Shown here in pieces: positions 32,895 through 41,288 of a stretch of 64,000 nt of DNA (the first letter of the stretch is position 1; every line of letters begins with the position of its first letter). Both the position numbers and the translations under genes were made by a program. The DNA is from Cupriavidus agavae. Its GTDB lineage: Bacteria; Pseudomonadota; Gammaproteobacteria; Burkholderiales; Burkholderiaceae. The stretch lies in assembly GCF_004217045.1 (NCBI RefSeq), contig NZ_SGXM01000004.1, forward strand, positions 124,001 through 188,000, written 5' to 3'. The notes under the pieces are model-generated. The model did no database searches, was not told where the DNA came from, and was given only the letters and a program-made list of their open reading frames with translations.

Positions 32895-33554
32895 ATGGCG
32901 CAGAGTGGCGAGCCCACCGGCAGCGACGCCGGGGACGACGATGCCATGGTGATCGTCGTCGACGACGACACCATGCTGCGCAATGCGCTGGGCAACCTTT
33001 TCCGGTCGGTGGGCATGCCGGCCGTGCTGTTCGGCTCGGCCGCCGAACTGCTCGACTACAAGATTCCGGATGTGCCGTGCTGCCTCGTGCTGGACGTGCG
33101 CCTGCGCGGCCCCAGCGGGCTGGACCTGCAGAGCCGGCTGGCCCAGATGGGCAACCATATCCCGATCATCTTCATGACCGGCTACGGCGACATCGCCATG
33201 ACGGTGACGGCCATGAAGGCTGGCGCCGAGGATTTCATGGCCAAGCCGTTCCGCGACCAGGACCTGCTCGATGCGGTCTCGGCGGCCATCGCCAAGGACC
33301 GGCTGCGCCGCAAGGGGCTGCGCAAGGTCGAGGAAATCCGCGCCAACTACGCCACGCTGACGCCGCGCGAGGCCGAGGTAATGGGCATGGCCGTCTCGGG
33401 CCTGCTGAACAAGCAGATTGCCGGCGAGATCGGCATCAGCGAGGTCACCGTGAAGATCCACCGCGGCCAGGCCATGCGCAAGATGCGGGCGCGCACCTTT
33501 GCCGACCTGGTGCTGATGGCGCAGCAGATCGGCATCTGCAAGGCCGATCTGTAG
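32895..33554 (+). CDS. FixJ/NarL-type response regulator (receiver + LuxR HTH)
   Basis: 219 aa from ATG 32895 with GGAGAGAAG upstream; the open frame before it is unsupported. Receiver with VVDDD, phospho-acceptor Asp67 in CLVLDVRLRG, FMTGYGD and FMAKPFRDQD. The LuxR HTH includes LTPREAEVMGMAVSGLLNKQ and GEIGISEVTVKIHRGQAMRK. It is very similar to the regulator at 18114-18845 and probably arose by duplication. No histidine kinase is nearby. Its divergent position makes it the likely regulator of the 25-32 kb hydrolase/porin cluster. Confidence 0.93.
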   Translation: MAQSGEPTGSDAGDDDAMVIVVDDDTMLRNALGNLFRSVGMPAVLFGSAAELLDYKIPDVPCCLVLDVRLRGPSGLDLQSRLAQMGNHIPIIFMTGYGDIAMTVTAMKAGAEDFMAKPFRDQDLLDAVSAAIAKDRLRRKGLRKVEEIRANYATLTPREAEVMGMAVSGLLNKQIAGEIGISEVTVKIHRGQAMRKMRARTFADLVLMAQQIGICKADL

Positions 33555-33581
33555 CGCCGATCTGCAGCGTTCTCCGCGCTG

Positions 33582-34835
33582 TCAGGCGAACTTGCGGGCC
33601 GCGTCCAGCGCCAGGCCCGAGCCGATGCCGCCGAACAGGTCGCCCTCCACGCGGCGCGCGGCCGGCAGCAGCCGGGCCAGTTGCTCGCGCAGCAGCGGCA
33701 CGCTGCTGGAACCCCCGGTGAACAGGATCGTATCGACCGCGTCGGCCGTCACGCCGGCGGTCTTCAGCATGCCCTGCACGGTGTCGGCCGTCTTTGCCAC
33801 CAGTTTGGCGATCGATTCGTCGAAATCGGCGCGGGTGATCTCCAGCGTGGTGTCCGGGGCAATCCGGGCCAGGTCCACGATGGTGCTGGTCTCGCCCGAC
33901 AATGCAATCTTGGCAGCCTCCACCTGGATCGCCAGCCAGTGCCCGGCGCGTTCGCGGATCAGCCGGATCAGGCGGTCGAGCTTATCGGTCTCGGCGGCGT
34001 CGCGGTAGTTGTCCATCACGATGGCCCAGGCGCGGCGCGTATAGACCAGGTTGATGGTGTGCCAGCTGGCCAGGTCGAAATACTGGCCCGACGGCATCGC
34101 CTTGCCGTTGCGCAACTGGCTGTTCAGGCCCAGCAGCGGCATCACGCTGGCCAGGCTCAGCGCGCGGTCGAAATCGGTGCCGCCGATGTGCACGCCGCCG
34201 TTGGCCAGGATGTCCTCGCGGCGATCGATCTTGCGCGCCCGCTCGGGCGACAGCCGCACCAGCGAAAAGTCCGACGTCCCGCCGCCGATATCGGCCACCA
34301 GAACCAGTTCCTCGCCGGTAATGCCGGCTTCGTAGTCGAACGCGGCGGCAATGGGCTCGAACTGGAAGGCAATGTCACGGAATCCGGCGTCTCGCGCGAT
34401 TTCGGCCAGCGTGTCCTCGGCCAGCTGGTCGGCGGCGGCGTCCTCGTCGATGAAATGCACCGGACGGCCCAGCACCGCCGCGCTGAATTCGCGGCCGGCG
34501 GACCGTTCGGCGCGGCCCTTGAGTTCGCCGATGAAGTGCGCCAGCAGCTTGCGGAACGGCATGGCCTGGCCCATGACCTCGGTGCTGTCGTCCATCATGG
34601 ACGTGCCCAGCAGGCTCTTGAGCGAACGCATCATGCGGCCTTCGTACCCGGCCAGGTAGTCGGCCAGCGCCGCGCGGCCATAGCTGACCAGTGGGTCCTC
34701 GGCATGGAAGAAGATCACCGACGGCAGCGTGGCCTTGCCGTCTTCAAGCGGCAGCAGCGTCGGCGCGCCCGGGCGCAGCCAGCCGACGGTGGAGTTGGAC
34801 GTGCCGAAATCGACGCCGCAAGCGTGAGAAATCAT
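33582..34835 (-). CDS. YegD-like Hsp70-family ATPase
   Basis: 417 aa from ATG 34835; a TTG at 34862 would add nine residues. Actin/Hsp70-type ATPase with phosphate-1 loop GVDFGTSNSTVGW, phosphate-2 loop VADIGGGTSDFSLVRL and adenosine motif LFTGGSSSVPLLREQL. It ends right after the nucleotide-binding domain, so the substrate-binding beta-sandwich and lid of DnaK are absent, as in YegD and other atypical Hsp70s. The client and partners are unknown. It is convergent with the FixJ-type regulator (27-bp gap). Confidence 0.9.
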   Translation of the reverse strand: MISHACGVDFGTSNSTVGWLRPGAPTLLPLEDGKATLPSVIFFHAEDPLVSYGRAALADYLAGYEGRMMRSLKSLLGTSMMDDSTEVMGQAMPFRKLLAHFIGELKGRAERSAGREFSAAVLGRPVHFIDEDAAADQLAEDTLAEIARDAGFRDIAFQFEPIAAAFDYEAGITGEELVLVADIGGGTSDFSLVRLSPERARKIDRREDILANGGVHIGGTDFDRALSLASVMPLLGLNSQLRNGKAMPSGQYFDLASWHTINLVYTRRAWAIVMDNYRDAAETDKLDRLIRLIRERAGHWLAIQVEAAKIALSGETSTIVDLARIAPDTTLEITRADFDESIAKLVAKTADTVQGMLKTAGVTADAVDTILFTGGSSSVPLLREQLARLLPAARRVEGDLFGGIGSGLALDAARKFA

Positions 34836-35045
34836 GGGATTCAGGGGTTCAGGTGCAGCCAAAAGCAGACGGCGGCCAGGCGGCCGCCGTTGTACGGGGC
34901 GATATTGTAGGGGGTTTCCGTGTCGGGCACCCGGCGCGGCATCGGGAATCTCCCGATCCGGGTTTGTGCCAACTGTTCGTCACGCCGCGGCTGCAGTCTA
35001 CTGAAGCCACAGGTTGCAGTCTTGGAAAACCAACGGGAGACAACC

Positions 35046-35159
35046 ATGGTGACCACGCAGGACGATGCACGCATTTTCCGGAACCTGATGGCCCTGGCCG
35101 CCGTCGAGACCCTTGGTGGAGCGGTGGCGCTGGGGTTCGTGTTCAATCTGCTGACCTGA
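35046..35159 (+). CDS. Small single-pass membrane protein (37 aa)
   Basis: ATG at 35046 preceded by CGGGAGAC at good spacing. The peptide has a charged start (MVTTQDDARIFRNLM) and a hydrophobic helix (LAAVETLGGAVALGFVFNLL), so it is probably an inner-membrane microprotein. No family is recognised. The frame is open further upstream, but without a start with a better ribosome site. Confidence 0.45.
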   Translation: MVTTQDDARIFRNLMALAAVETLGGAVALGFVFNLLT

Positions 35160-35164
35160 TCTGC

Positions 35165-35195
35165 GCCCGGCACAGGCCCGGCACAGGCCCGGCAC
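35165..35195. repeat. Short tandem repeat, 11-bp unit
   Basis: The unit GCCCGGCACAG is repeated 2.8 times directly after the microprotein stop codon and about 70 bp before the reductase gene. It could arise by slippage; no function is evident. Confidence 0.7.
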
Positions 35196-35264
35196 CAATC
35201 CCCGACCCCCACTACAATGCCCCATCGCCCGGCGCACGGCCGGGCCTGACCTGGGGAGTCGGAG

Positions 35265-36188
35265 ATGCGTATTCTGGTGGTGGGGGCGGGTGCCATTGGC
35301 GGGTATTTCGGTGCGCGGCTGTTGCAGGCCGGGCGCGATGTCACCTTTCTGGTGCGGGCGCGCCGGGCCGCGCAACTGGCCGGGAATGGCCTGCGTGTCA
35401 GGAGCCCGCACGGCGACCTGCACATTCCCGATCCGCCGCGCGTCCTGACGGCCGGCATCGCCGCGCCCTATGACGTGGTACTGCTGAGCTGCAAGGCGTA
35501 CGACCTCGGCAGCGCCATGGACGATATCGCGCCTGCCGTGGGCCCCGGTACTGCGATCGTGCCGATGCTCAACGGCATGGCCCACCTCGACCAGCTCGAC
35601 GCCCGCTTCGGCGCGGAGCGCGTCATGGGCGGCCGCTGCATGATCTCCAGCACGCTCGACGACGACGGCACCATCGTGCAGCTCTCGCCGATGCACGTCC
35701 TGTCCTTCGGCGAGCGTCCTTCGGGCACCAGCGACCGCTCCAGGGCGCTGGCCGCGCTGTTCGGCAACGCAGGGTTCGACCTCCAGCACAGCGAATCGAT
35801 GCTGCAGGACATGTGGGAGAAATGGTTCTTCCTGGCCACGCTGGCGTCGTCCACGTGCCTGATGCGGGCGGCCATCGGCGACATCCTGGCCGCGCCGCGC
35901 GGCCGCGAGACCATCACTGCGCTGCTCGACGAGTGCGCTGCCATTGCCGCCGCCAACGGCCATCCGATCCGCGAGCCGGCGCTGGCCCAGGCGCGCACCA
36001 ACCTGCTCACCGATGGGTCGAAGATGACGGCATCGATGCTGCGCGACATCGAGCGCGGCGCCGCGATCGAGTCGGACCAGATCGTCGGCGACCTGCTGGC
36101 CCGCCGGCAGCAGGCCGGGGCGCCCACGCTGCAGTTGGCGCTGACACACCTGAAAGCGTACGAAGCGCGCCGCGCACGCGGCGGCTAG
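35265..36188 (+). CDS. Ketopantoate reductase-family protein (PanE/ApbA-like)
   Basis: 307 aa. N-terminal Rossmann NADP-binding GAGAIGGYFGARL (7-19). LLSCKAYDL and PMLNGMAHLD carry the conserved Lys and Asn, and the catalytic-Lys region DMWEKWFFLA sits in the C-terminal helical domain. The enzyme family reduces 2-dehydropantoate to pantoate for CoA synthesis. Proteobacteria often carry several paralogues with other 2-oxo acid substrates, so PanE function is probable but not certain. It stands alone and its end overlaps the convergent GGDEF-EAL gene by 4 bp. Confidence 0.85.
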   Translation: MRILVVGAGAIGGYFGARLLQAGRDVTFLVRARRAAQLAGNGLRVRSPHGDLHIPDPPRVLTAGIAAPYDVVLLSCKAYDLGSAMDDIAPAVGPGTAIVPMLNGMAHLDQLDARFGAERVMGGRCMISSTLDDDGTIVQLSPMHVLSFGERPSGTSDRSRALAALFGNAGFDLQHSESMLQDMWEKWFFLATLASSTCLMRAAIGDILAAPRGRETITALLDECAAIAAANGHPIREPALAQARTNLLTDGSKMTASMLRDIERGAAIESDQIVGDLLARRQQAGAPTLQLALTHLKAYEARRARGG

Positions 36189-38245
36189 GCCGGGGTGGCG
36201 GCGCTGGCGAGGATGGTCACGCCGCACGGCTGCGCGCTGCGGGCGTCGAGCCAGGCCGGCAGGTCGGCCTCGGGCATCGGGCGCGCCAGCAGGTAGCCCT
36301 GCATCGCCTGGCAGCCGATGGCGATCAGGGTCTGCCGGTCGGCCTCGTATTCCACGCCCTCGGCCACCACCTCGAAGCCGAACGAGCGCCCCAGGCTCAG
36401 CACGGCGCGCATCAGGTCCTGGTTGCGCGGCGAGCCGGCAATGCCGGTGATGAAGCTGCGGTCCACCTTGACGCAGGCGGCACCCAACTGGCGCAGCGCC
36501 CCCAGGCCCGAGTACCCCACGCCGAAATCGTCGAGCGCGATGGCCACGCCGGCGCGGGCCAGGTTGCCGAGCTTGCCCTGCACCGCGTCCACGTCGAGCG
36601 CGATTTCCTCGGTGATTTCCACGGTCAGCAGCGCGGGCGGGATGCCGCATTCGGCCAGCGTGGACAGCAGCAGCCGGTCGATATCGACCTGCGCCATCTC
36701 GCGCGGCGACAGGTTGATCGCCACCGGGATCTGGCGGCCCTCCCGGGCGTGGATCACCTTCAGCAGCCGGCACACCTTGGCCAGCGTGGCGCGCAGCAGC
36801 GGCTCGGAGAGCCCCGAGGCGGCCGCCACTGACACCAGCTCGGGCGGCGGCACCCAGCCGTGGCGCCAGTGCTTCCAGCGGATCAGCGCTTCCAGGCTAC
36901 GCACCCGCGTGCCGCCATCGGCAAAGATCGGCTGGAACCAGACTTCGAGCATGTCGTCGGACAGCGCACGCGGCAGGTCGCGCTCGATGTCGCGCTGCAT
37001 CTTCATGTGGCGGCGCAGGTCCTCGTCGAACACGTAATGGCTGTTGCGGCCCAGGCGCTTGGCCGCGTAGAGCGCCGCGTCGGCAAAGAGCAGCATGTCG
37101 TCGAGGCTCAGGTCCGGACCCCGGCAGATGCCGATGCTGATGCCGACCGGGCAGTACTCGTAGCCGTCCAGCGGCTCGCCCACGGCGGCGATCAGCCGCG
37201 TGGCCAGGCTGGCCGGGCAGTCTGACGCCTCGAACGGATCGTAGAGGATCATGAATTCGTCGCCGCCCATGCGGCCCACCATCATGTCCGGGCCGGCCAC
37301 GGCCGCGAGCCGCCGCGCCACCTCGCGCAGCACGCCGTCGCCGGCCTTGTGGCCGAACGCGTCATTGATGACCTTGAAACCGTCGAGGTCGAGCAGCAGC
37401 AGGCAGTGGCGTCCGCTGCTGCCATGGCTGAAGCGCCGGTTGGCGAGGTCGAAGAAGCCGCTGCGGCTCAGCAGGCCGGTCAGCGGGTCCTGGCTGGCGA
37501 GCGTCCACATCTCGTCGGCGCGGGTCAGCGCGTCCGCGTGGGCCACGCGCAGCGAATGCTGGATGGCCGTGGCTTCGTTCTTGAGCCGGATCGAATGGCG
37601 GATCTGCCGTTCGCTTTCGAGCGTGCACCGGATCAGGGCGGCAAGGTACAGCAGCGTGGTGAAGGCCAGCCAGTAGCGGTCGAAATCGCCGAAGACCACG
37701 AGGCAGGCAGCGGCGGAGAGCAGTGGCGGTGTGATGAAGCAGAGCGGGATGGGGGCGTAGGCGAAACCGTGTGTCACGGCGCCGGCGGTGATGCCGCAGA
37801 CCACGGTCAGGTAGAACAGCGCCTGTGGCGAGGTATAGCCGTTGCACAGCATCGGGATGGCGGCCCAGGTGAGCCCGGACAGCAGTGCCAGCGTGCAGTG
37901 GGCGCGCAGGTGCAGCGCAACCGCGCGGTGCAGGCGTGGATCGTCGCCCCGCAGCGCGGCGCCTGCCTTGTTGACCGGGCGCTGGCACAGCCAGATGCGC
38001 AGCAGGTTGCAGAGCAATGAAACAACAAACCAGGCGCTCGCCGCCGGGCCGCGTCCGGCGTGCCATGCCACCGCCAGCACGCTGATGCCGAGCACGATGT
38101 TGATCGGGATCGAGATGCGTACCGTGCGGCAGACCGCCTGCAACTGGTCATGCCGGGTGAGGCGAGCCAGCGAGGCATCGATGGCCGTGCCGCCTCGCTG
38201 ATCGGCGGGCACGGGTGCCAACGCCGCACTACGAATTGTCTTCAT
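36185..38245 (-). CDS. Membrane GGDEF-EAL protein (c-di-GMP cyclase/phosphodiesterase)
   Basis: 686 aa. The N-terminal 210 residues contain about six hydrophobic helices (a MASE-like membrane sensor, subtype not recognised). A GGDEF domain (about 250-410) follows with an intact MGGDEFMILYD signature. The EAL domain (about 425-675) has SLEALIRWKH, INLSPREMAQ, VEITEEIALD, DDFGVGYSGLG and VVAEGVE, so its metal ligands are present. Both activities look possible; GTP binding at a GGDEF site may regulate the EAL. It is followed, in the leftward order, by nothing cotranscribed. A separate EAL gene lies upstream. Confidence 0.92.
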   Translation of the reverse strand: MKTIRSAALAPVPADQRGGTAIDASLARLTRHDQLQAVCRTVRISIPINIVLGISVLAVAWHAGRGPAASAWFVVSLLCNLLRIWLCQRPVNKAGAALRGDDPRLHRAVALHLRAHCTLALLSGLTWAAIPMLCNGYTSPQALFYLTVVCGITAGAVTHGFAYAPIPLCFITPPLLSAAACLVVFGDFDRYWLAFTTLLYLAALIRCTLESERQIRHSIRLKNEATAIQHSLRVAHADALTRADEMWTLASQDPLTGLLSRSGFFDLANRRFSHGSSGRHCLLLLDLDGFKVINDAFGHKAGDGVLREVARRLAAVAGPDMMVGRMGGDEFMILYDPFEASDCPASLATRLIAAVGEPLDGYEYCPVGISIGICRGPDLSLDDMLLFADAALYAAKRLGRNSHYVFDEDLRRHMKMQRDIERDLPRALSDDMLEVWFQPIFADGGTRVRSLEALIRWKHWRHGWVPPPELVSVAAASGLSEPLLRATLAKVCRLLKVIHAREGRQIPVAINLSPREMAQVDIDRLLLSTLAECGIPPALLTVEITEEIALDVDAVQGKLGNLARAGVAIALDDFGVGYSGLGALRQLGAACVKVDRSFITGIAGSPRNQDLMRAVLSLGRSFGFEVVAEGVEYEADRQTLIAIGCQAMQGYLLARPMPEADLPAWLDARSAQPCGVTILASAATPA

Positions 38246-38548
38246 CGGTCCAAGCCCGTCGCCGGCCAGCGGCGGGCGGTTCTGACCTGCCCGCGCCGCC
38301 TTCCGGCGATTTCCTGCGCCCCAAAAATACCTTGTTCCTGCTTTTTATTGTGATATCTGCCGCTGCGTCCGCCTGTTGGCTGTCTGGCCGTGGCGTGCCG
38401 GCAGTTTCATGAACCTGGTGCCTGAACTCCACGCGGCCCGGAGGGTGCCCCGCCCTGGTGCCGCGCCACCCCGGTGGTCCGGATTGGAACGCGGAGTATA
38501 AGGCCGAAGTGTGAAAGCGGGACGGCGGTGTTGCTGTACCCCGACGGT
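38246..38548. promoter_or_regulatory. Intergenic region between two c-di-GMP genes (303 bp)
   Basis: This region holds the promoter of the leftward GGDEF-EAL gene and the 3' flank of the CSS-EAL gene. An AT-rich tract at about 38325-38350 is the likeliest promoter. No other feature was seen. Confidence 0.3.
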
Positions 38549-40144
38549 TCAGGCGCGACTGTCTGCCACGGTCCGGCCCGCGATGGCGTGCCGGCGCCAG
38601 AAGTCGAGGAATGCCGGTGCCGGCATGGCCTTGCCGAACAGCCAGCCCTGGCCGTACTGCACGCCGCGCTGCTGCAGCGCCTCGCGTTGCGGGGCGGTCT
38701 CGATCCCCTCGGCCACCATGCGCATGTCGAGCGCCCGGGCCATGTCGATGATGTGCGGGCCGACGCTGCGCGTGGGACTGTCGGTGGTCATCGATTCCAC
38801 GAAGGCCCGGTCGATCTTCAGGCCGTCCACGTCGAGGTCCTGCAGGTAGGCCAGGCTGGAATACCCGGTGCCGAAATCGTCGATCAGGATCAGGTGGCCG
38901 GCGCGGCGGAACGCGGCGATGGCATCGCGGCAGGCGGCATCGTTGGCGAAACCCCGCTCGGTGACCTCGATCCACACCTGCTCGGCACCCACGCCAGCCC
39001 GGGCCAGTTCGGCGGACAGGAACGGCAGCGTGTCGGCACGCCGGAAATCCTCGGCAGACAGGTTGATGGAGACATGCAGGCCAGGGTGCGCCGCCAGATG
39101 GGTGCCAAGGTCACGGACGAGGACTTCGATCATGCAGCGGGTGATCGCGTGGATCACGCCCACCGCCTCGGCCATGGGGATGAAGTTGTCGGGCATGGCG
39201 ACCTGCCCGTCCGGCATCCGCCAGCGCACCAGCGCCTCGGCGCCGACGCAGCGGCCATCCTCCAGCGCCATCACCGGCTGGTACAGCACGAAGAACTCCT
39301 TGCGGCGGATGGCATCGCGCAGCGCGTGCTCGGGGCTGCGCAGGCGCCGGCCCCAGCGCAGCATCAGCCAGGTGGCCAGCATGCTGACCACCAGCGCCAC
39401 GGGTACGCTGGCGTAGAGCAGGTTGGTCCAGGTACTGGCCAGCTCCACCGACGGTTCGTAGGCCACCACGGCGAAGGGCAGGCTGGCCGATTGCCTGACG
39501 TCGAGGTAGCGCCCGTCGCGCAACTGACCGTCGAGCTTCCCGACCCACGCCCGATGCAGCGTGGTGCCGTCGGTATCGTGCCAGGCCACCACGACGCGGC
39601 CCGTGCCGGTATCGATCATGCCGAGCCGGATATGCTCGTCGAACGGCACGATGTCGATGAAGAACTGGGCGTCGACCACGGCCACGTGGCGGCCAACGCG
39701 GAATTGCATGGTGCGCTGCGGTTCGTTGGTGGCGCCGGGCCGGTAGCTGGCGCCCAGCGCCGCCAGCGGTGTCCAGGTGCCCGTCTGGCCCTCGATGCTG
39801 CGCAGCGCGCCGGGCATCGACGACGACGCGCACAGCAGTTGTCCCTGGTCAAGGTAGGTGATCTGCCTGACGTAGCGGTGCTGGAGGTCCGCCTCGCGCA
39901 TGGCATCGAGATGGGCGGCGCTGCAGTCGTGCCCGGCAAAGGCGTCGGCCGCGCCGGCGGCGGCGATGGCGTCGCGCGCCACGGCTTCCACGCGCTGCAG
40001 CGCCCGCTCGGTGAACTGGTCCACGCGTTGCCGGAACAGTTGCTCGGCGAATTCGTGCGACAGCCACGCGGTGAGTGCCACCGGCCCGCAGATCCCGAGC
40101 GCGACCACGCAGAACATGAAGAACCAGAGGCGCAGCCTGCTCAT
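38549..40144 (-). CDS. CSS-motif EAL phosphodiesterase (PdeC-like)
   Basis: 531 aa. TM helix at 5-27, a periplasmic domain to about 240 containing the CSS signature (LLCASSSMPG near 105), a second TM helix (LLYASVPVALVVSMLATWLM) and a cytoplasmic EAL domain. The EAL motifs are intact: GAEALVRWR, INLSAEDFRR, IEVTERGF, IDDFGTGYSSL and VAEGIE. CSS-EAL proteins hydrolyse c-di-GMP under control of disulfide formation in the periplasmic domain. The gene is monocistronic and leftward. Confidence 0.93.
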   Translation of the reverse strand: MSRLRLWFFMFCVVALGICGPVALTAWLSHEFAEQLFRQRVDQFTERALQRVEAVARDAIAAAGAADAFAGHDCSAAHLDAMREADLQHRYVRQITYLDQGQLLCASSSMPGALRSIEGQTGTWTPLAALGASYRPGATNEPQRTMQFRVGRHVAVVDAQFFIDIVPFDEHIRLGMIDTGTGRVVVAWHDTDGTTLHRAWVGKLDGQLRDGRYLDVRQSASLPFAVVAYEPSVELASTWTNLLYASVPVALVVSMLATWLMLRWGRRLRSPEHALRDAIRRKEFFVLYQPVMALEDGRCVGAEALVRWRMPDGQVAMPDNFIPMAEAVGVIHAITRCMIEVLVRDLGTHLAAHPGLHVSINLSAEDFRRADTLPFLSAELARAGVGAEQVWIEVTERGFANDAACRDAIAAFRRAGHLILIDDFGTGYSSLAYLQDLDVDGLKIDRAFVESMTTDSPTRSVGPHIIDMARALDMRMVAEGIETAPQREALQQRGVQYGQGWLFGKAMPAPAFLDFWRRHAIAGRTVADSRA

Positions 40145-40252
40145 GATCGTTCGGGTCGGAAGGGATGCGTGGCAGGATACCAGACCGGTATCGCTGCACG
40201 ATCTGATATGGCGCAGGCGACGATCAGATATGTGGGACGTTCGCGGCGGCCG

Positions 40253-40636
40253 TCAGCGCGTGGGGCGCCCGCGCAGCGCCCGGGCGGCGCCGATGTCCAC
40301 GAGATGCTGCTTCCACGCCGAGAACACGGTGTCCAGGCATGCCGCCGAATCGCAGCGGTCGCGCCGGGCGCGGAAGCCGTCGATGTCGGCCTGCGAGATC
40401 ACGCCGGCCTGCAGCAGCCGCTGCTGGTCGGTGTAGATGCGCTGGTAGCCCATCGAGAACAGCGCGTGTTCGCAGATGATCTGGCTGGCGCGGTTGGCTG
40501 GCGCGTCGCAGGCAATGTCGTTGGCCTGGGCGGCGCCGGCCAGGGCCAGCAGGACGGCGGCCAGGCCGGACTTGAGCAGGGGGATCACGGGAAAAGCGCG
40601 GATGAACGCGGAATCGTCGGCAAGGCGCACGATCAT
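40253..40636 (-). CDS. Periplasmic LprI/DUF1311-like protein
   Basis: 127 aa. The hydrophobic segment (IPLLKSGLAAVLLALAGAAQ) ending AQA-ND is a probable signal peptide, although it starts about 20 residues in. The mature part has the four-Cys pattern of lysozyme-inhibitor LprI-like/DUF1311 proteins: IACDAPANRASQIICEHAL, then RRDRCDSAACLDTVFSAW. The exact start is uncertain because no good ribosome site precedes ATG 40636. Function is inferred only from family resemblance. Confidence 0.65.
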   Translation of the reverse strand: MIVRLADDSAFIRAFPVIPLLKSGLAAVLLALAGAAQANDIACDAPANRASQIICEHALFSMGYQRIYTDQQRLLQAGVISQADIDGFRARRDRCDSAACLDTVFSAWKQHLVDIGAARALRGRPTR

Positions 40637-40655
40637 AGCGCAGGCGGGCCGCCCT

Positions 40656-40689
40656 AAAAAAAAGAGCGCCCGCCGGGGAGAGCGGGCGC
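40656..40689 (-). terminator. Intrinsic terminator, minus strand
   Basis: 8-bp stem GCGCCCGC / GCGGGCGC (40666-40673 and 40682-40689) followed on the minus strand by TC and eight T. Confidence 0.85.
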
Positions 40690-40740
40690 AACGGAGGGAG
40701 GATGGTCCTCAAGAAGAGGTGATTCCATGGTAGGGCAGGG
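40656..40740 (-). ncRNA. Candidate leftward small RNA with anti-Shine-Dalgarno motif
   Basis: An excellent intrinsic terminator on the minus strand (next entry) has no protein gene upstream of it: the next gene to the right is on the plus strand. Read leftward, the 60 bp before the terminator give a small hairpin (CCTC-TTCTT-GAGG). An exposed pyrimidine run then follows (ATCCTCCCTCCG), able to pair with Shine-Dalgarno sequences. A 7-bp inverted repeat at 40752-40767 lies just upstream, where a promoter or operator would be. A 24-codon ORF (from ATG 40729 on the minus strand) is an alternative reading. The RNA ends are estimates. Confidence 0.4.
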
Positions 40741-40751
40741 CCCGGCGTCGC

Positions 40752-40767
40752 ACCATCGTGCGATGGT
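40752..40767. promoter_or_regulatory. Inverted repeat ACCATCG-TG-CGATGGT
   Basis: Seven-bp arms separated by two bases. Together with ATTCCATGGTAG at 40722-40733 it forms a pair of ACCAT-type sites between the candidate sRNA and the ABM gene. Operator function is inferred. Confidence 0.4.
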
Positions 40768-40913
40768 ATGCCCGGCGCTATCCATGAGGATGCCCGACCG
40801 CAACGATCCGGCGCCGCCGCGCCCATTCGACATTTCACGACAAGCTGAAGCATCGGTCCCGGAATGCTGGGATCATGGGGCCATCCCGCCAGCAAGAACA
40901 ACCAGGAGCCCCC

Positions 40914-41270
40914 ATGATTGCCGTGATCTTCGAAGTCGAGCCCGCGCCGGGCCGGCAGGACGCCTACCTCGATATTGCCGCCCACCTGAAGCCGACGCTG
41001 GAGGCGATCGACGGCTTCATCTCGGTCGAGCGCTTCCAGAGCCTGACCACGCCCGGCAAGCTGTTGTCGCTGTCGTTCTTCCGCGACGAAGCGGCGGTGC
41101 TCGCGTGGCGCAATACGCTCGACCACCGCAAGGCGCAGGCGGCCGGGCGCGGTGGCGTGTTCGCCAACTACCGGTTGCGCGTGGCGCAGGTGCTGCGCGA
41201 CTACGGGCTGGACCAGCGCGACGAGGCGCCGGCGGACAGCCGCGCCGCCCACGATGCCCACGAACACTGA
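40914..41270 (+). CDS. Antibiotic biosynthesis monooxygenase (ABM) domain protein
   Basis: 118 aa; ATG preceded by CCAGGAGC. A single ferredoxin-like ABM domain: MIAVIFEVEPAPGRQDAYL, then FISVERFQSLTTPGKLLSL and WRNTLDHRKAQAAGRGGVFA. Members act as cofactor-free monooxygenases or small-molecule binding proteins; the substrate is unknown. The TauE-like exporter gene starts 18 bp downstream, so the two are probably cotranscribed. Confidence 0.88.
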   Translation: MIAVIFEVEPAPGRQDAYLDIAAHLKPTLEAIDGFISVERFQSLTTPGKLLSLSFFRDEAAVLAWRNTLDHRKAQAAGRGGVFANYRLRVAQVLRDYGLDQRDEAPADSRAAHDAHEH

Positions 41271-41288
41271 CGCCCGGGAGCCTTTGGC

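Noticed and set aside
40711..40726. AAGAAGAGGTGATTCC resembles the complement of the 16S rRNA 3' end
   Set aside because: The match is short and imperfect, and there is no other rRNA sequence around it. It is treated as part of the possible sRNA region.
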